A DNA stretch of 64,000 nucleotides from positions 62,001-126,000 of the forward strand of contig RAYB01000006.1 of the NCBI GenBank assembly GCA_003669055.1, written 5' to 3'. The notes beneath the pieces are model-generated. The model was not told the DNA's origin and searched no databases. It saw only the letters and a program-made list of their open reading frames with translations. Made by a program: the position numbers and the translations under genes. This DNA comes from a bacterium 1XD21-70 (GTDB lineage Bacteria > Bacillota > Clostridia > Lachnospirales > Lachnospiraceae). The first letter of the stretch is position 1, and the number at the start of each line of letters is the position of its first letter. Of this stretch, positions 24,529 to 31,634 are shown piece by piece.

Positions 24529-24595
24529 AAAATCCCTATGCAGAAAGCCCATATTTGCCCCGTATCGGCATTTTAGGAATCTGCATAGGGATTTT
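24529..24595. terminator. Long-loop hairpin closing the small-gene array
   Basis: AAAATCCCTATGCAG (24529-24543) pairs perfectly with CTGCATAGGGATTTT (24581-24595), a 15-base stem ending in a T-run in both directions. The 37-base loop contains the first GCCCCGTA element of the adjoining repeat block. Confidence 0.6.
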
Positions 24596-24960
24596 ATTGT
24601 GTAAGTAAATAAAACGGCTTTACGGGGCGCCTGGCGCGTTCTGGACGGCATTTCCGGAACCGTCCAGGCAGACGGCCCCAGCATATGACGCCGTGCAAGC
24701 GCGTTATTTGCCCCGTGGACGGCTTTTTCTGCCCCATGTGGATATTTTATCATGTAGAGAATAAAAACGGCTTTACGGGGCGCCTGGCGCGTTCTGAATG
24801 GTATTCAGGAAACAAGCTGGACGGTCGCCGCCGCATATCTGCCCGCGCGGGCGCTCTATTTGCCCCATAGCGGCATTTTACGGACGCAAGCGGGGATTTT
24901 ATCCAGGAAACGAAAAAGGCGGCTATATGGGCGCCTGGCGCGTTCTGAAATGCCGTTTTC
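24555..24960. repeat. Three-unit, 150-bp non-coding repeat block
   Basis: A 33-base sequence with core ACGGCTTTACGGGGCGCC then TGGCGCGTTCTG is identical at 24611-24643 and 24764-24796 and recurs in altered form at about 24914-24947, giving periods of about 153 and 150 bases. Each copy is preceded by ATTTGCCCC with a nearby CGGC (24554, 24704 and 24859), and GCCCCGTA pairs with TACGGGGC. The region 24529-25086 between the plus-strand array and the convergent lysis genes holds no credible gene. Confidence 0.65.
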
Positions 24961-25086
24961 CCGTACCCCCCCCTTTTTATAACCCCCTCTGGCCGCCATT
25001 GTATCACACTTTATAGAAAACTGTCAAGTGTATTTTGTAATTATTCTATTTACTTTATAATCATTTTAAATTACATTATACACGAA

Positions 25087-26382
25087 TTATATTTTCTTTG
25101 CGTAGTCCAGCGCGATCCAGCCCTCCTTGCTTTTCAGCTGGCCCCATTTTGAAGCGCCGGGGCCGTCCGATTCTGCAATGATAGTATAGACGCCAGGCGG
25201 ACAATAACGGACAATAGAAGTATTTGTTCCGGGGCCTTTGCGGATCCGAAGGTCTGTCGCCGTCACTTTTACCAGATACGGCGTAAATGCTGCCGTGGCT
25301 GCTGCTGCTTTCTTTGCGTACTTGTCATAGTATTTCTGGCCGTATTCAGCCCGTTTTTTCTGTACGGCTGCACTTTGATCCGCGGGCTTTTCAAAACCCG
25401 TTAGAATGGCGTTTGACGCCGCCAGGACGGAAGCCGCCGTTTTTAGTGTGTTCATTACGGCCGTATATCCAGACAATTCTTTCCACAAGAAAGAAAGCTG
25501 CATATTCAGATCCCCGATGGAAGCCCCCTGTTTCCTGGCGTGGTCAAGAAGCCCCTGTTTCCGGCTCCAATATGTCCATTGCGCCAGGCCATAGCCCGCG
25601 GAATCCCTCACAAAATTGTTATAGGTTCCGTTATCTACTGCGGCCGTGTATTTATCATCTGTCATATTCAGCTTTTTTTCGTAACTGTTCTGAAGGTTGT
25701 GCGGATTCAGGGCGCTTTCTGCAAACAGATTCCCCATGATACCGGCCACGGCGAAATCATTCAGCCCTTTTCCGGAAAGAAAATTCCAGATTGTTTTTTC
25801 TGCTGCGGTTCCGCTGGTCTGCTGCGGTTTTGCAGCTGGCGCGGCGGCTCCGGATGATACCCCCAGCCGTTTATTGACTTCCGCGGCGATCTGCCCGTGT
25901 AAATTGTAAAGATAATCCCCAGGACACGCTTTATTCGCAAACCACCGGTGAACGGTCATGTTCTGCTTGTCTACCTGGCCGATCAGGGCCTTGTTTGCTT
26001 GCCATTTCAGGGATTTAATGCCGTTACGCTGGCAAATATCCACTAACAGATTGATCAGGGCCTTGTATACCTTATCATTCACGGCATACGGCGAAGTGGT
26101 ATCGCTGGCACATTCGATCGTGATTGCGCGGTTGTCGTTTGCGCTGCTGGATGTACACCACGAACGATCTTTTTCCTCGACATACATACCGATCCGGCCG
26201 TCTGCACCGATTCCATAGTTAGCGCTGCACCCGGCCGACGAAGGCGCAAATACATTCCCGATTGTTTCAACGGATAACTGCCCCACGACACAATGAATTG
26301 AAATTGTATCTATTGCATGATTGCGGGGGCTGTTTTTGTTTGGTGAAATCCGTGTGTAGTTTACTAATGCACTATTAGACAT
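25087..26382 (-). CDS. Endolysin: amidase_2 plus phage-tail lysozyme plus SH3-like domain
   Basis: A 431-residue modular lysin. Residues 1-160 form an N-acetylmuramoyl-L-alanine amidase with zinc ligand positions at ISIHCVVG, TVHRWFANKACPGDYL and the WCTSSSANDNRAITIE core. Residues 195-330 match the phage-tail lysozyme domain (NFLSGKGLNDFAVAGIMGNL, GYGLAQWTYWSRK). The last 75 residues form a bacterial SH3-like wall-binding domain (DLRIRKGPGTNTSIVRYCPPG). It releases virions by cutting the wall. The start at 26382 has AAAGGATC before it. The two catalytic domains are arranged amidase first. Confidence 0.85.
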   Translation of the reverse strand: MSNSALVNYTRISPNKNSPRNHAIDTISIHCVVGQLSVETIGNVFAPSSAGCSANYGIGADGRIGMYVEEKDRSWCTSSSANDNRAITIECASDTTSPYAVNDKVYKALINLLVDICQRNGIKSLKWQANKALIGQVDKQNMTVHRWFANKACPGDYLYNLHGQIAAEVNKRLGVSSGAAAPAAKPQQTSGTAAEKTIWNFLSGKGLNDFAVAGIMGNLFAESALNPHNLQNSYEKKLNMTDDKYTAAVDNGTYNNFVRDSAGYGLAQWTYWSRKQGLLDHARKQGASIGDLNMQLSFLWKELSGYTAVMNTLKTAASVLAASNAILTGFEKPADQSAAVQKKRAEYGQKYYDKYAKKAAAATAAFTPYLVKVTATDLRIRKGPGTNTSIVRYCPPGVYTIIAESDGPGASKWGQLKSKEGWIALDYAKKI

Positions 26383-26441
26383 AAAATCAGATCCTTTCAT
26401 AGAGAAAAGCGACCGCACATCATCCGCGCGGCCGCCCTCAA

Positions 26442-26825
26442 TTATTTTAATTCAAAAAAATTCTTGTTTTCATTGTTCGCCTTGCAAGCTGCTTCGATTT
26501 TGGAAATGATCCACGATTCCGCGCCGTTAAATTCCTTTTCCAATAATTCAATCGTGCGATCGTTCATCCTTTCCAGCGCCGCCTTCACCGACATTTCCAG
26601 GGCTTTCTTCTGGTTTTCTTTTGTGAAATCGCCGCTTTCCCGCAATTTGTCCGCGAAGGTCTGGTTCGTTTGATCAACTGCGTCAAGAACGATTTGCCCC
26701 GCCTGTTCAATCCTGGTTCCCTGGATTTTCAGGCGCATGTAATCAACGGCCGCTTTGGTAAGCGTGGGAATAACCACGATAACCAGGACATTGATCAGTG
26801 TTTGTGTTGTGGCGTTTACATCCAT
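26442..26825 (-). CDS. Phage holin, LL-H type
   Basis: A 127-residue protein with one N-terminal hydrophobic helix (QTLINVLVIVVIPTLTKAAVDYM) and a long charged helical tail, the plan of LLH-family holins. It lies just before the endolysin in the transcript, the usual place. The family is thought to make membrane lesions that release or activate the endolysin. GGAGGAACAAAG lies before the ATG. Confidence 0.75.
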   Translation of the reverse strand: MDVNATTQTLINVLVIVVIPTLTKAAVDYMRLKIQGTRIEQAGQIVLDAVDQTNQTFADKLRESGDFTKENQKKALEMSVKAALERMNDRTIELLEKEFNGAESWIISKIEAACKANNENKNFFELK

Positions 26826-26840
26826 TTTCTTTGTTCCTCC

Positions 26841-27161
26841 TTAATATTCCGAACGTATTTCTTCTTCAAGTGCTGATTCAAACTGCCGATCTGCCGGTTC
26901 CGGATCAAGCCCGGCCTTTTTGTACGCCGCGCGAAGTTTGATCGCGTTCTCTGATTTTGCCTTGTTGTAGTAAAAGGCCCGCGCTATTGCATATCCGCCC
27001 CAGCTTACCGGGATCACATATGCGAAGAATGATGTATCATAGCCCTTTGCCGTAAAAAGTAGGCCGAAGGCTGTAATGATCCAACACTCCCATTTTGCGG
27101 TTGTCAGAATTTGCTTTGAAAACTCCGGCTTTTTCTTTCTGCTGCGCTTCCGCGTTCTCAT
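26841..27161 (-). CDS. Small membrane protein in the lysis cassette
   Basis: A 106-residue protein with a very basic N-terminus (MRTRKRSRKKKPEFSK) and two hydrophobic helices (WECWIITAFGLLFTAKG and FFAYVIPVSWGGYAIARAF), then a charged tail. It overlaps the XhlA stop by ATGA, which fixes the start. Position between XhlA-like protein and holin suggests a second holin or antiholin; there is no recognised family to prove it. Confidence 0.55.
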   Translation of the reverse strand: MRTRKRSRKKKPEFSKQILTTAKWECWIITAFGLLFTAKGYDTSFFAYVIPVSWGGYAIARAFYYNKAKSENAIKLRAAYKKAGLDPEPADRQFESALEEEIRSEY

Positions 27162-27424
27162 AGGCCGATCCCCGCCTGGACTAATGCAAACACAATAGCA
27201 ACCAAACTTCCGATCACGGCTCCGGCCGTTGTCCGGTGAAGCCATTTGTTAGAATCTTCCAGCTTGATAATGCGATCGCTCTGATTCTTGACTTCATCCT
27301 TCAGGCGGATAATGTCGTTTTCGTTGTCATATGTTTTTTTCTTTGCGGCGTCAAAACTATCCAGCTTCGTTTCAATTTTTGTCAGGCGGTCTAACACTTC
27401 CCGTTCAAACGATGATTCCGACAT
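27158..27424 (-). CDS. XhlA-like hemolysin/holin accessory protein
   Basis: An 88-residue protein: a coiled-coil N-terminus (EREVLDRLTKIETKLDSFD) with a long charged helix and a single C-terminal membrane helix (AGAVIGSLVAIVFALVQAGI). This is the plan of XhlA, which helps holin and endolysin cause lysis in Bacillus prophage PBSX. AAAGGGGG lies before the ATG. It begins the lysis module, directly downstream of the DGR reverse transcriptase. Confidence 0.75.
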   Translation of the reverse strand: MSESSFEREVLDRLTKIETKLDSFDAAKKKTYDNENDIIRLKDEVKNQSDRIIKLEDSNKWLHRTTAGAVIGSLVAIVFALVQAGIGL

Positions 27425-27471
27425 AGAAAAGCCCCCTTTCTTTCAGAATTAAACAATTTAAAACCGGGCTT

Positions 27472-28608
27472 TTACCTGGTTGAATTGTCATGCTTAATAA
27501 TGCGAAACGAAAATTCATCAATGACTTTCCGCAAAAGGTTTCTGGCCGTAAAGGTTCCAATCAGGCCGAAATAGCTTTGCATGGTATTATTTACTTTTTC
27601 AAACGTGATCCGCCCGATTTCAAACAGCCCGCGTATATATTTCATTCTGCGGAACATGCGCTTCCTTGTGCTTTTCCTCATGCGGATCGATTTTGGCGTA
27701 ATCTGTGCGCCTACGAACGTGACAGGCAGCCAGGCCGGGCGAATACATGTTTTCTTGTTTAATTCTAAATGCAACTTTTCATCCAGGAATCTTTCGATCT
27801 CTGCCTGAATTTGGTGTAATTCCTCTTTGTTTGGCCATAGGATGATAATATCATCCATATAGCGGATATAATACCGGATATGTAAATCGTGCTTGCAGAA
27901 TTGATCCAACTCATTCAGATAGATATTTGCAAACATTTGGCTTGTCAGGTTCCCGATCGGCATACCACGGTTATAAAGCCATTCTTCCCGATCGCATAAT
28001 TCAGGCTGGACGCCAGCCGGAAGCCCGAAGGCTGTATCCTCGCAATTTATCAGGTTATACAGATCCCGAAGGATCAGCGGATCCCTGATATGCTTAGATA
28101 GAATTTTCATCAGGATTTCATGATCGACGCGGTAAAAATACTTTGCAATATCCAGCTTTAGCACATACCACTTTTTAGCGCTCCTGGACGCCATGCGAAG
28201 CCAGTATTGCAGCTGCGCCCGCGCTCTTGTGGTTCCCTTGCCTACTCTGCACCCGTAACTATGCTCTATGTACTGTTTATCAAACAACGGATTCAATTTT
28301 TGATAATAGGCCCACTGTACAACGCGATCGCGGTATTGCAGCGCCATAATGATCCGTGGTTTCGGCTCATAGATTTTCTTTCGCCGGTATCTTCCGACGT
28401 GGTATGCAGATTCCAGCGGATTCCCTGGAATCCCGTCTTTCGGAAAATAGGTCAATTCATTGTGTAGTTTTATAAGTTCATCGCTTTTATGTGCTGAAAA
28501 TGCAAGGTTTTCATCGCGGTAATGTTTCCCTTGCGAAGCGTTTTTATCCGCTTGTAACAGATTTTCAAAATCTATTATTTCTTCATGTGTTACTTTAAAG
28601 GTTTTCAA
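27472..28608 (-). CDS. DGR reverse transcriptase
   Basis: A 378-residue reverse transcriptase. Core motifs: VLKLDIAKYFYRVDH (domain 3), GMPIGNLTSQMFANIYL (domain 4, with the (I/L)GxxxSQ form typical of diversity-generating retroelements instead of the QG of group II introns), and IRYMDDIIIL with the catalytic YMDD near residue 250. There is no maturase or endonuclease domain. A template repeat lies 270 bases upstream on the same strand, with an Avd gene and a variable repeat beyond it, so the family call rests on the whole cassette. The TTG start is preferred (AAAGGG 8 bases before, conserved region follows); a GTG at 28713 would add 35 residues across a hairpin. Confidence 0.93.
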   Translation of the reverse strand: MKTFKVTHEEIIDFENLLQADKNASQGKHYRDENLAFSAHKSDELIKLHNELTYFPKDGIPGNPLESAYHVGRYRRKKIYEPKPRIIMALQYRDRVVQWAYYQKLNPLFDKQYIEHSYGCRVGKGTTRARAQLQYWLRMASRSAKKWYVLKLDIAKYFYRVDHEILMKILSKHIRDPLILRDLYNLINCEDTAFGLPAGVQPELCDREEWLYNRGMPIGNLTSQMFANIYLNELDQFCKHDLHIRYYIRYMDDIIILWPNKEELHQIQAEIERFLDEKLHLELNKKTCIRPAWLPVTFVGAQITPKSIRMRKSTRKRMFRRMKYIRGLFEIGRITFEKVNNTMQSYFGLIGTFTARNLLRKVIDEFSFRIIKHDNSTR

Positions 28609-28633
28609 TAGCCTTTCCCTTTCTATAAAGATT

Positions 28634-28666
28634 CCCCCGCTTTGCTGGCTTGTGCTTTTGCGGGGG
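28634..28666 (-). other. GC hairpin between the DGR template and the RT
   Basis: CCCCCGC and GCGGGGG form a 7-base stem in the transcript 25 to 58 bases before the preferred RT start. It may structure the template RNA 3' part, attenuate RT translation, or both. Confidence 0.45.
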
Positions 28667-28875
28667 CTTGCGTTTATAGCTTTCGGCCATAGGCGCGGCG
28701 CTGTTCGTTGCACCCTTCAGGCCCTCCCATGCAGCCCATAAGCCAGCCGCATGATCGGTACTAACTGCATTAACAGCAACGTCAATTTATCCGGCCAGGC
28801 GGCCGGAACGGGAATAGATCCCTTTCCTTTTCTTGCACTGTGAAAATGTCCGTAAACATTCCCCTTCTGGCTAAA

Positions 28876-28997
28876 AAGGTAAGCGGAAAAGAAGCCGATG
28901 TTCGTGTTCACGTTAGAACGCGGGTTGTTCAAATTCAGCGCCGAAGGCCCGGAATTTGAAGTGTTGTTGTAACTCGCACCCACGATCGGCAAGCGTT
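28876..28997 (-). repeat. DGR template repeat (TR)
   Basis: This 122-base repeat matches 29541-29662 with 14 mismatches. On the coding strand 13 of them fall at TR adenines (13 of 28 TR adenines changed) and one at a guanine (28973). The TR is rich in AAC codons in the frame that corresponds to the target gene, which is the usual DGR design because AAC can mutate to many residues but not to stop. It lies in a non-coding stretch (28714-29021) between Avd and the RT and would be transcribed as part of the template RNA. An open frame across it is a by-product of its origin. Confidence 0.95.
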
Positions 28998-29021
28998 TAA
29001 TGACCTATCCCCACCGGAAAT

Positions 29022-29450
29022 TTATTTCGCGGTTGTTTTGCTGGTTTCTTTCTGCGAATTTATCCAGCCGCCGAGTAGCCTTCCAATTTCGCATAACCTT
29101 TCAGAAATCAGCTTGTAACGCTTTTCATCAATAAAACGCATGTCATAGGAAAGCTGATTGAAAAGCCGTAACAATTCCAGCTGCACATCTGCGTCCTGAA
29201 GCGTGGTTTTCTTGAAATACTTTTTCTGCGCCGTGATAATGTATATCAGGAATTGAAAAAGACATTGTTTATAGTCCGCCACGAAGCCAGGCTTTTCACT
29301 CCGCGGATATTTTACCCATGAAGTATAAAGATACTGCATAAGGTCTTTCGATTTCTGCAATATGATCAATCCGCTTTTCTGCTCTTTTCCTTCGTCTGTT
29401 TCCGGATTCCCGCGCGGCTGATTGTCATATCGCCTTTGATAACCGCCCAT
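29022..29450 (-). CDS. avd: DGR accessory variability determinant (Avd-like)
   Basis: A 142-residue, four-helix-bundle-like protein. Its helices contain ILQKSKDLMQYLYTSWVKYP, FVADYKQCLFQFLIYIITA, LQLELLRLFNQL-type and RLCEIGRLLGGWINSQ segments, the pattern of bAvd/S23-like proteins that bind the DGR reverse transcriptase and RNA template. The W-x-x-x-P after helix 1 is typical. It sits between the target gene and the TR, the same order as in Bordetella phage BPP-1 (target, avd, TR, RT). GGAAGGAAAA lies before the ATG. Confidence 0.82.
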   Translation of the reverse strand: MGGYQRRYDNQPRGNPETDEGKEQKSGLIILQKSKDLMQYLYTSWVKYPRSEKPGFVADYKQCLFQFLIYIITAQKKYFKKTTLQDADVQLELLRLFNQLSYDMRFIDEKRYKLISERLCEIGRLLGGWINSQKETSKTTAK

Positions 29451-29483
29451 TTCTTTATTTTCCTTCCATCATGCCAAAACATA

Positions 29484-29503
29484 GGGGCCGCTATCGCGGC
29501 CCC
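29484..29503 (-). promoter_or_regulatory. Post-VR hairpin/cruciform of the DGR
   Basis: GGGGCCGC-GATA-GCGGCCCC on the coding strand: a perfect 8-base GC stem with a 4-base loop. It begins 16 bases after the target stop codon and 37 bases after the end of the variable repeat. Hairpins with 7-10-base GC stems and GRNA-type loops downstream of the VR are needed for efficient homing in the BPP-1 DGR. There is no T-run after it, so it is not a simple terminator. Confidence 0.75.
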
Positions 29504-29519
29504 AAACAGATTACAGTTT

Positions 29520-30578
29520 TCAGATTACAGATTCCAACTCAAGGAAAGCGGAAAAGAAGCCGATGCCCGCGCCCACGTCAGAACGCGGGTGGGACAAATT
29601 CAGCGCCGAAGGCCCGGAATTCGAAGTGCTGTTGTAAGCCGCACCCACGATCGGCAAGCGTTCGCCCTCGTTGTTGATCCAGAATCCGCCGTTATGCGTT
29701 ACGCCGGTTTTCGGCGCAAGGTGCAATTCATAAAGGATTTCAGGGATCGTTACGCCGGTATCTGCTACCAGGTTGCCGAAGTTCGGCGTGTATGTACTGC
29801 CAACGGCGCCCGTTGCGGTTGCAATCTTGAAATCCTTTGTATATTTCAGCGTTCCGGCCGTTCCAGGATTTACCAGGGCGCCAGTAGGAAGGATCGCTTT
29901 CCAGTATGTGCTTTCAGGGGCCGCGCTTACCTGTCGCGCCGCCAGGTTGCCGACAAAGATCTGAATTTCTCCGTTGACTACACGCATACCGGAAGCCCAT
30001 TTCCAGACATTTCCAACCCAATCCGCGATCCCGTTCCTGGTTCCGTCGTGGAACCATGTTGCGGGGCCGGATCCGGCCGCTGTCCTGGTTGTTCTTCTGC
30101 CGCCGCTGCCGTCGCTTTCATCCGCGGTCTGTTCTCCGGCTTCGTATGTGTGCGTGTGGCTGTGTCCATACTGTGTATTGCCGCGCGGAACAAAACCGGA
30201 CTTGTAAATCAAGTGATCAATGACGGCTCTTTCCGGTATGCTCATTAAATGCCATCCGTTCCCCTTTGCGTTACATGCTGCCATTGAATCATCATAGTTA
30301 ATAACCGCTTTCGGATCCATCAGCGGCCAGGAATACGCGCGGCCATTGATCACGCAATTCAGGAATTTGCTGATAAAAAAGCGTTTATACTCCACATCAT
30401 CCACCATAAAGGCGGAATGTGTTTTCTGTGATCCGCCCTCAAAAAGCTGTGCATTTGTCCGCTGATTGATCGCAATCATGAAAGACGGAAGCCCTACATC
30501 ATCCTGGATCACGGTACACGCGCCGCCAGAAAGCCCTTCCGTTGCAAATTTCAAGCTGTCAAAATCATATGTTTTCAT
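29520..30578 (-). CDS. DGR-diversified tail-tip protein with C-type-lectin/FGE-like fold
   Basis: A 352-residue protein. The central and C-terminal parts match the formylglycine-generating-enzyme/C-type-lectin fold used by DGR targets: GNGWHLMSIPERAVIDHLI, GIADWVGNVWKWASG, and the terminal LPIVGAAYNSTSNSG to GIGFFSAFLE. The last 41 residues (about 306-346) are encoded by the variable repeat. It stands at the promoter-distal end of the tail genes, so it is probably the adhesin at the fibre tip that binds the host receptor. Its ATG is one base after the stop of the preceding gene. The final ELESVI differs from the TR and is not diversified. Confidence 0.87.
   Translation of the reverse strand: MKTYDFDSLKFATEGLSGGACTVIQDDVGLPSFMIAINQRTNAQLFEGGSQKTHSAFMVDDVEYKRFFISKFLNCVINGRAYSWPLMDPKAVINYDDSMAACNAKGNGWHLMSIPERAVIDHLIYKSGFVPRGNTQYGHSHTHTYEAGEQTADESDGSGGRRTTRTAAGSGPATWFHDGTRNGIADWVGNVWKWASGMRVVNGEIQIFVGNLAARQVSAAPESTYWKAILPTGALVNPGTAGTLKYTKDFKIATATGAVGSTYTPNFGNLVADTGVTIPEILYELHLAPKTGVTHNGGFWINNEGERLPIVGAAYNSTSNSGPSALNLSHPRSDVGAGIGFFSAFLELESVI
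29541..29662 (-). repeat. DGR variable repeat (VR)
   Basis: The 122 bases at the 3' end of the target gene correspond to the template repeat. Changed codons, template to variable: AGT to GCT, AAC to AGC, AAC AAC to TCC CAC, AAC to GAC, AAC to GGC, ACG to GCG, AAC to GGC, TAC to TTC, and one silent TCA to TCG. Unchanged GC-rich blocks between them code for the lectin-fold scaffold. The 3' end (GGCTTCTTTTCCGCTT) is identical in both and is the likely start point of mutagenic homing. Confidence 0.95.
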
Positions 30579-30579
30579 T

Positions 30580-30963
30580 CTATAACACCCCTTCCTTCAA
30601 TGCGTAAAGCGTCAATGTTACGTTGTCCATAGAGAACGGAACCGGATCTTTTTTTGTGATTGTCTGGTTTACATGCCCTCCGGAAAATTCATCCGCTTCT
30701 TCACCCTCTCCCGGCTCCACATAATCCGGATTTTCAATTTCCGTTTCCTCATACTGGCGGGCCGGTATGGTAAGCTGTGCCACATAGTAAACGCCTTCCC
30801 CGGTCTGCAATCTGCCGAAGGCGTCTGCTGTAATGTCAACGTGTACATCGTGATCCGCTTCCATCCTTTTCAGGTTCAAGCTGATCTGATCATCGAAATT
30901 CAGCCAGCTTCCGTTTTCCTCATACTCAACCTTGCGCCCTTCGTTCGCTTCAATAACTTTCAT
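30580..30963 (-). CDS. Tail-fibre-region protein, unknown function
   Basis: A 127-residue acidic protein with beta-rich character (GEGVYYVAQLTIPARQYEE, then PFSMDNVTLTLYALKEGVL). It lies directly before the DGR target, one base away, and overlaps the small gene upstream by ATGA. Position suggests a fibre subunit or a chaperone/adaptor for the diversified tip. No family is recognised. Confidence 0.65.
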   Translation of the reverse strand: MKVIEANEGRKVEYEENGSWLNFDDQISLNLKRMEADHDVHVDITADAFGRLQTGEGVYYVAQLTIPARQYEETEIENPDYVEPGEGEEADEFSGGHVNQTITKKDPVPFSMDNVTLTLYALKEGVL

Positions 30964-31127
30964 CTGATCCCAACCTCCTTTTTCATTTCATTTACACGCG
31001 CGTTGATTTCCTCCGCGTACTCTCTGTTTTCCCGGCTTGAATTTTTCAGGGAACCGCCGCCAAACTGCCGCAACATTGCGGCTTCCTGTGCGCGGCGTTC
31101 GTCTGATTTGATGATAACATTCGCCAT
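30960..31127 (-). CDS. Very small protein of the tail-fibre operon
   Basis: A 55-residue charged protein (MANVIIKSDERRAQEAAML, then FGGGSLKNSSRENREYAEE). The gene is too short for usual length cut-offs but is tightly coupled: its ATG overlaps the previous stop (TGATG) and its stop overlaps the next start (ATGA), and it fills an otherwise empty gap in the tail operon. Probably helical. Function unknown; a fibre-assembly chaperone is one possibility. Confidence 0.6.
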   Translation of the reverse strand: MANVIIKSDERRAQEAAMLRQFGGGSLKNSSRENREYAEEINARVNEMKKEVGIR

Positions 31128-31618
31128 CAGTACAACCCCCCTGTTACATGCAGCTTTACGGTTACATTTTTAGCGCTGCCGGAATAGCAAACTTTAAAGG
31201 CGTTCAGGGCCTTTCCGTAAACCTCCACGCGCTCCACTGGCCCGTCAGCTGATACCACTTCCGCGAAAACATCATAATCAACTTTGTTGACCGTCTGCGG
31301 AAGCGTGATCGTCTTTTCTGCATTTGTGGCCGGAAATTTCAGCGTGTTTTTAAGGTCTACGCTTATAACCTGGCCGCGCATATCGTCAACGAATTCTTGC
31401 GCCAGGCGGATATTGATTGCAGAATAGGCCGACATCAGCGCATTTTCCAATGTTCCGAAATCCATGTTCCCGAAATTGGTTGAACTCTGCTGCGTTCCTC
31501 TCTCTAAAATCTCACCCGGCGCCGGTGTCCATTCAAAAAGCCCGTTTCCCAGGCTTACCGATGAAACACGGCGCGGAAATTCCACGATCCGATCTTTCCA
31601 AAATACCGGAATATACAT
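31127..31618 (-). CDS. Tail-fibre-region structural protein
   Basis: A 163-residue, beta-rich protein opening MYIPVFWKDRIVEFPRRVS, with FNEWTPAPGEILERGT-like and VDYDVFAEVVSADGPVERVE segments. It lies between the gpI-like baseplate gene and the DGR target. It probably belongs to the distal fibre, but no family is recognised. Confidence 0.6.
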   Translation of the reverse strand: MYIPVFWKDRIVEFPRRVSSVSLGNGLFEWTPAPGEILERGTQQSSTNFGNMDFGTLENALMSAYSAINIRLAQEFVDDMRGQVISVDLKNTLKFPATNAEKTITLPQTVNKVDYDVFAEVVSADGPVERVEVYGKALNAFKVCYSGSAKNVTVKLHVTGGLY

Positions 31619-31634
31619 CCTTTTTCACTCCTTT

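Noticed and set aside
24555-24960. CRISPR array
   Set aside because: Only three imperfect units with long, partly similar intervals and no cas genes.
24340-25007. Two minus-strand open frames sharing KCRYGAN-like words
   Set aside because: The shared words come from the 150-bp DNA repeats. The frames overlap a plus-strand gene or lie in non-coding repeats and have no ribosome binding site.
27472-28713. Retron or group II intron reverse transcriptase
   Set aside because: No maturase or endonuclease domain, no intron or msr-msd structure next to it, and a TR/VR pair plus Avd are present.
28717-28992. Open frame on the minus strand with a tail-protein-like N-terminus
   Set aside because: It reads through the DGR template repeat. 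Similarity to the target gene end is explained by the TR/VR relation; there is no ribosome binding site and the rest is not protein-like.
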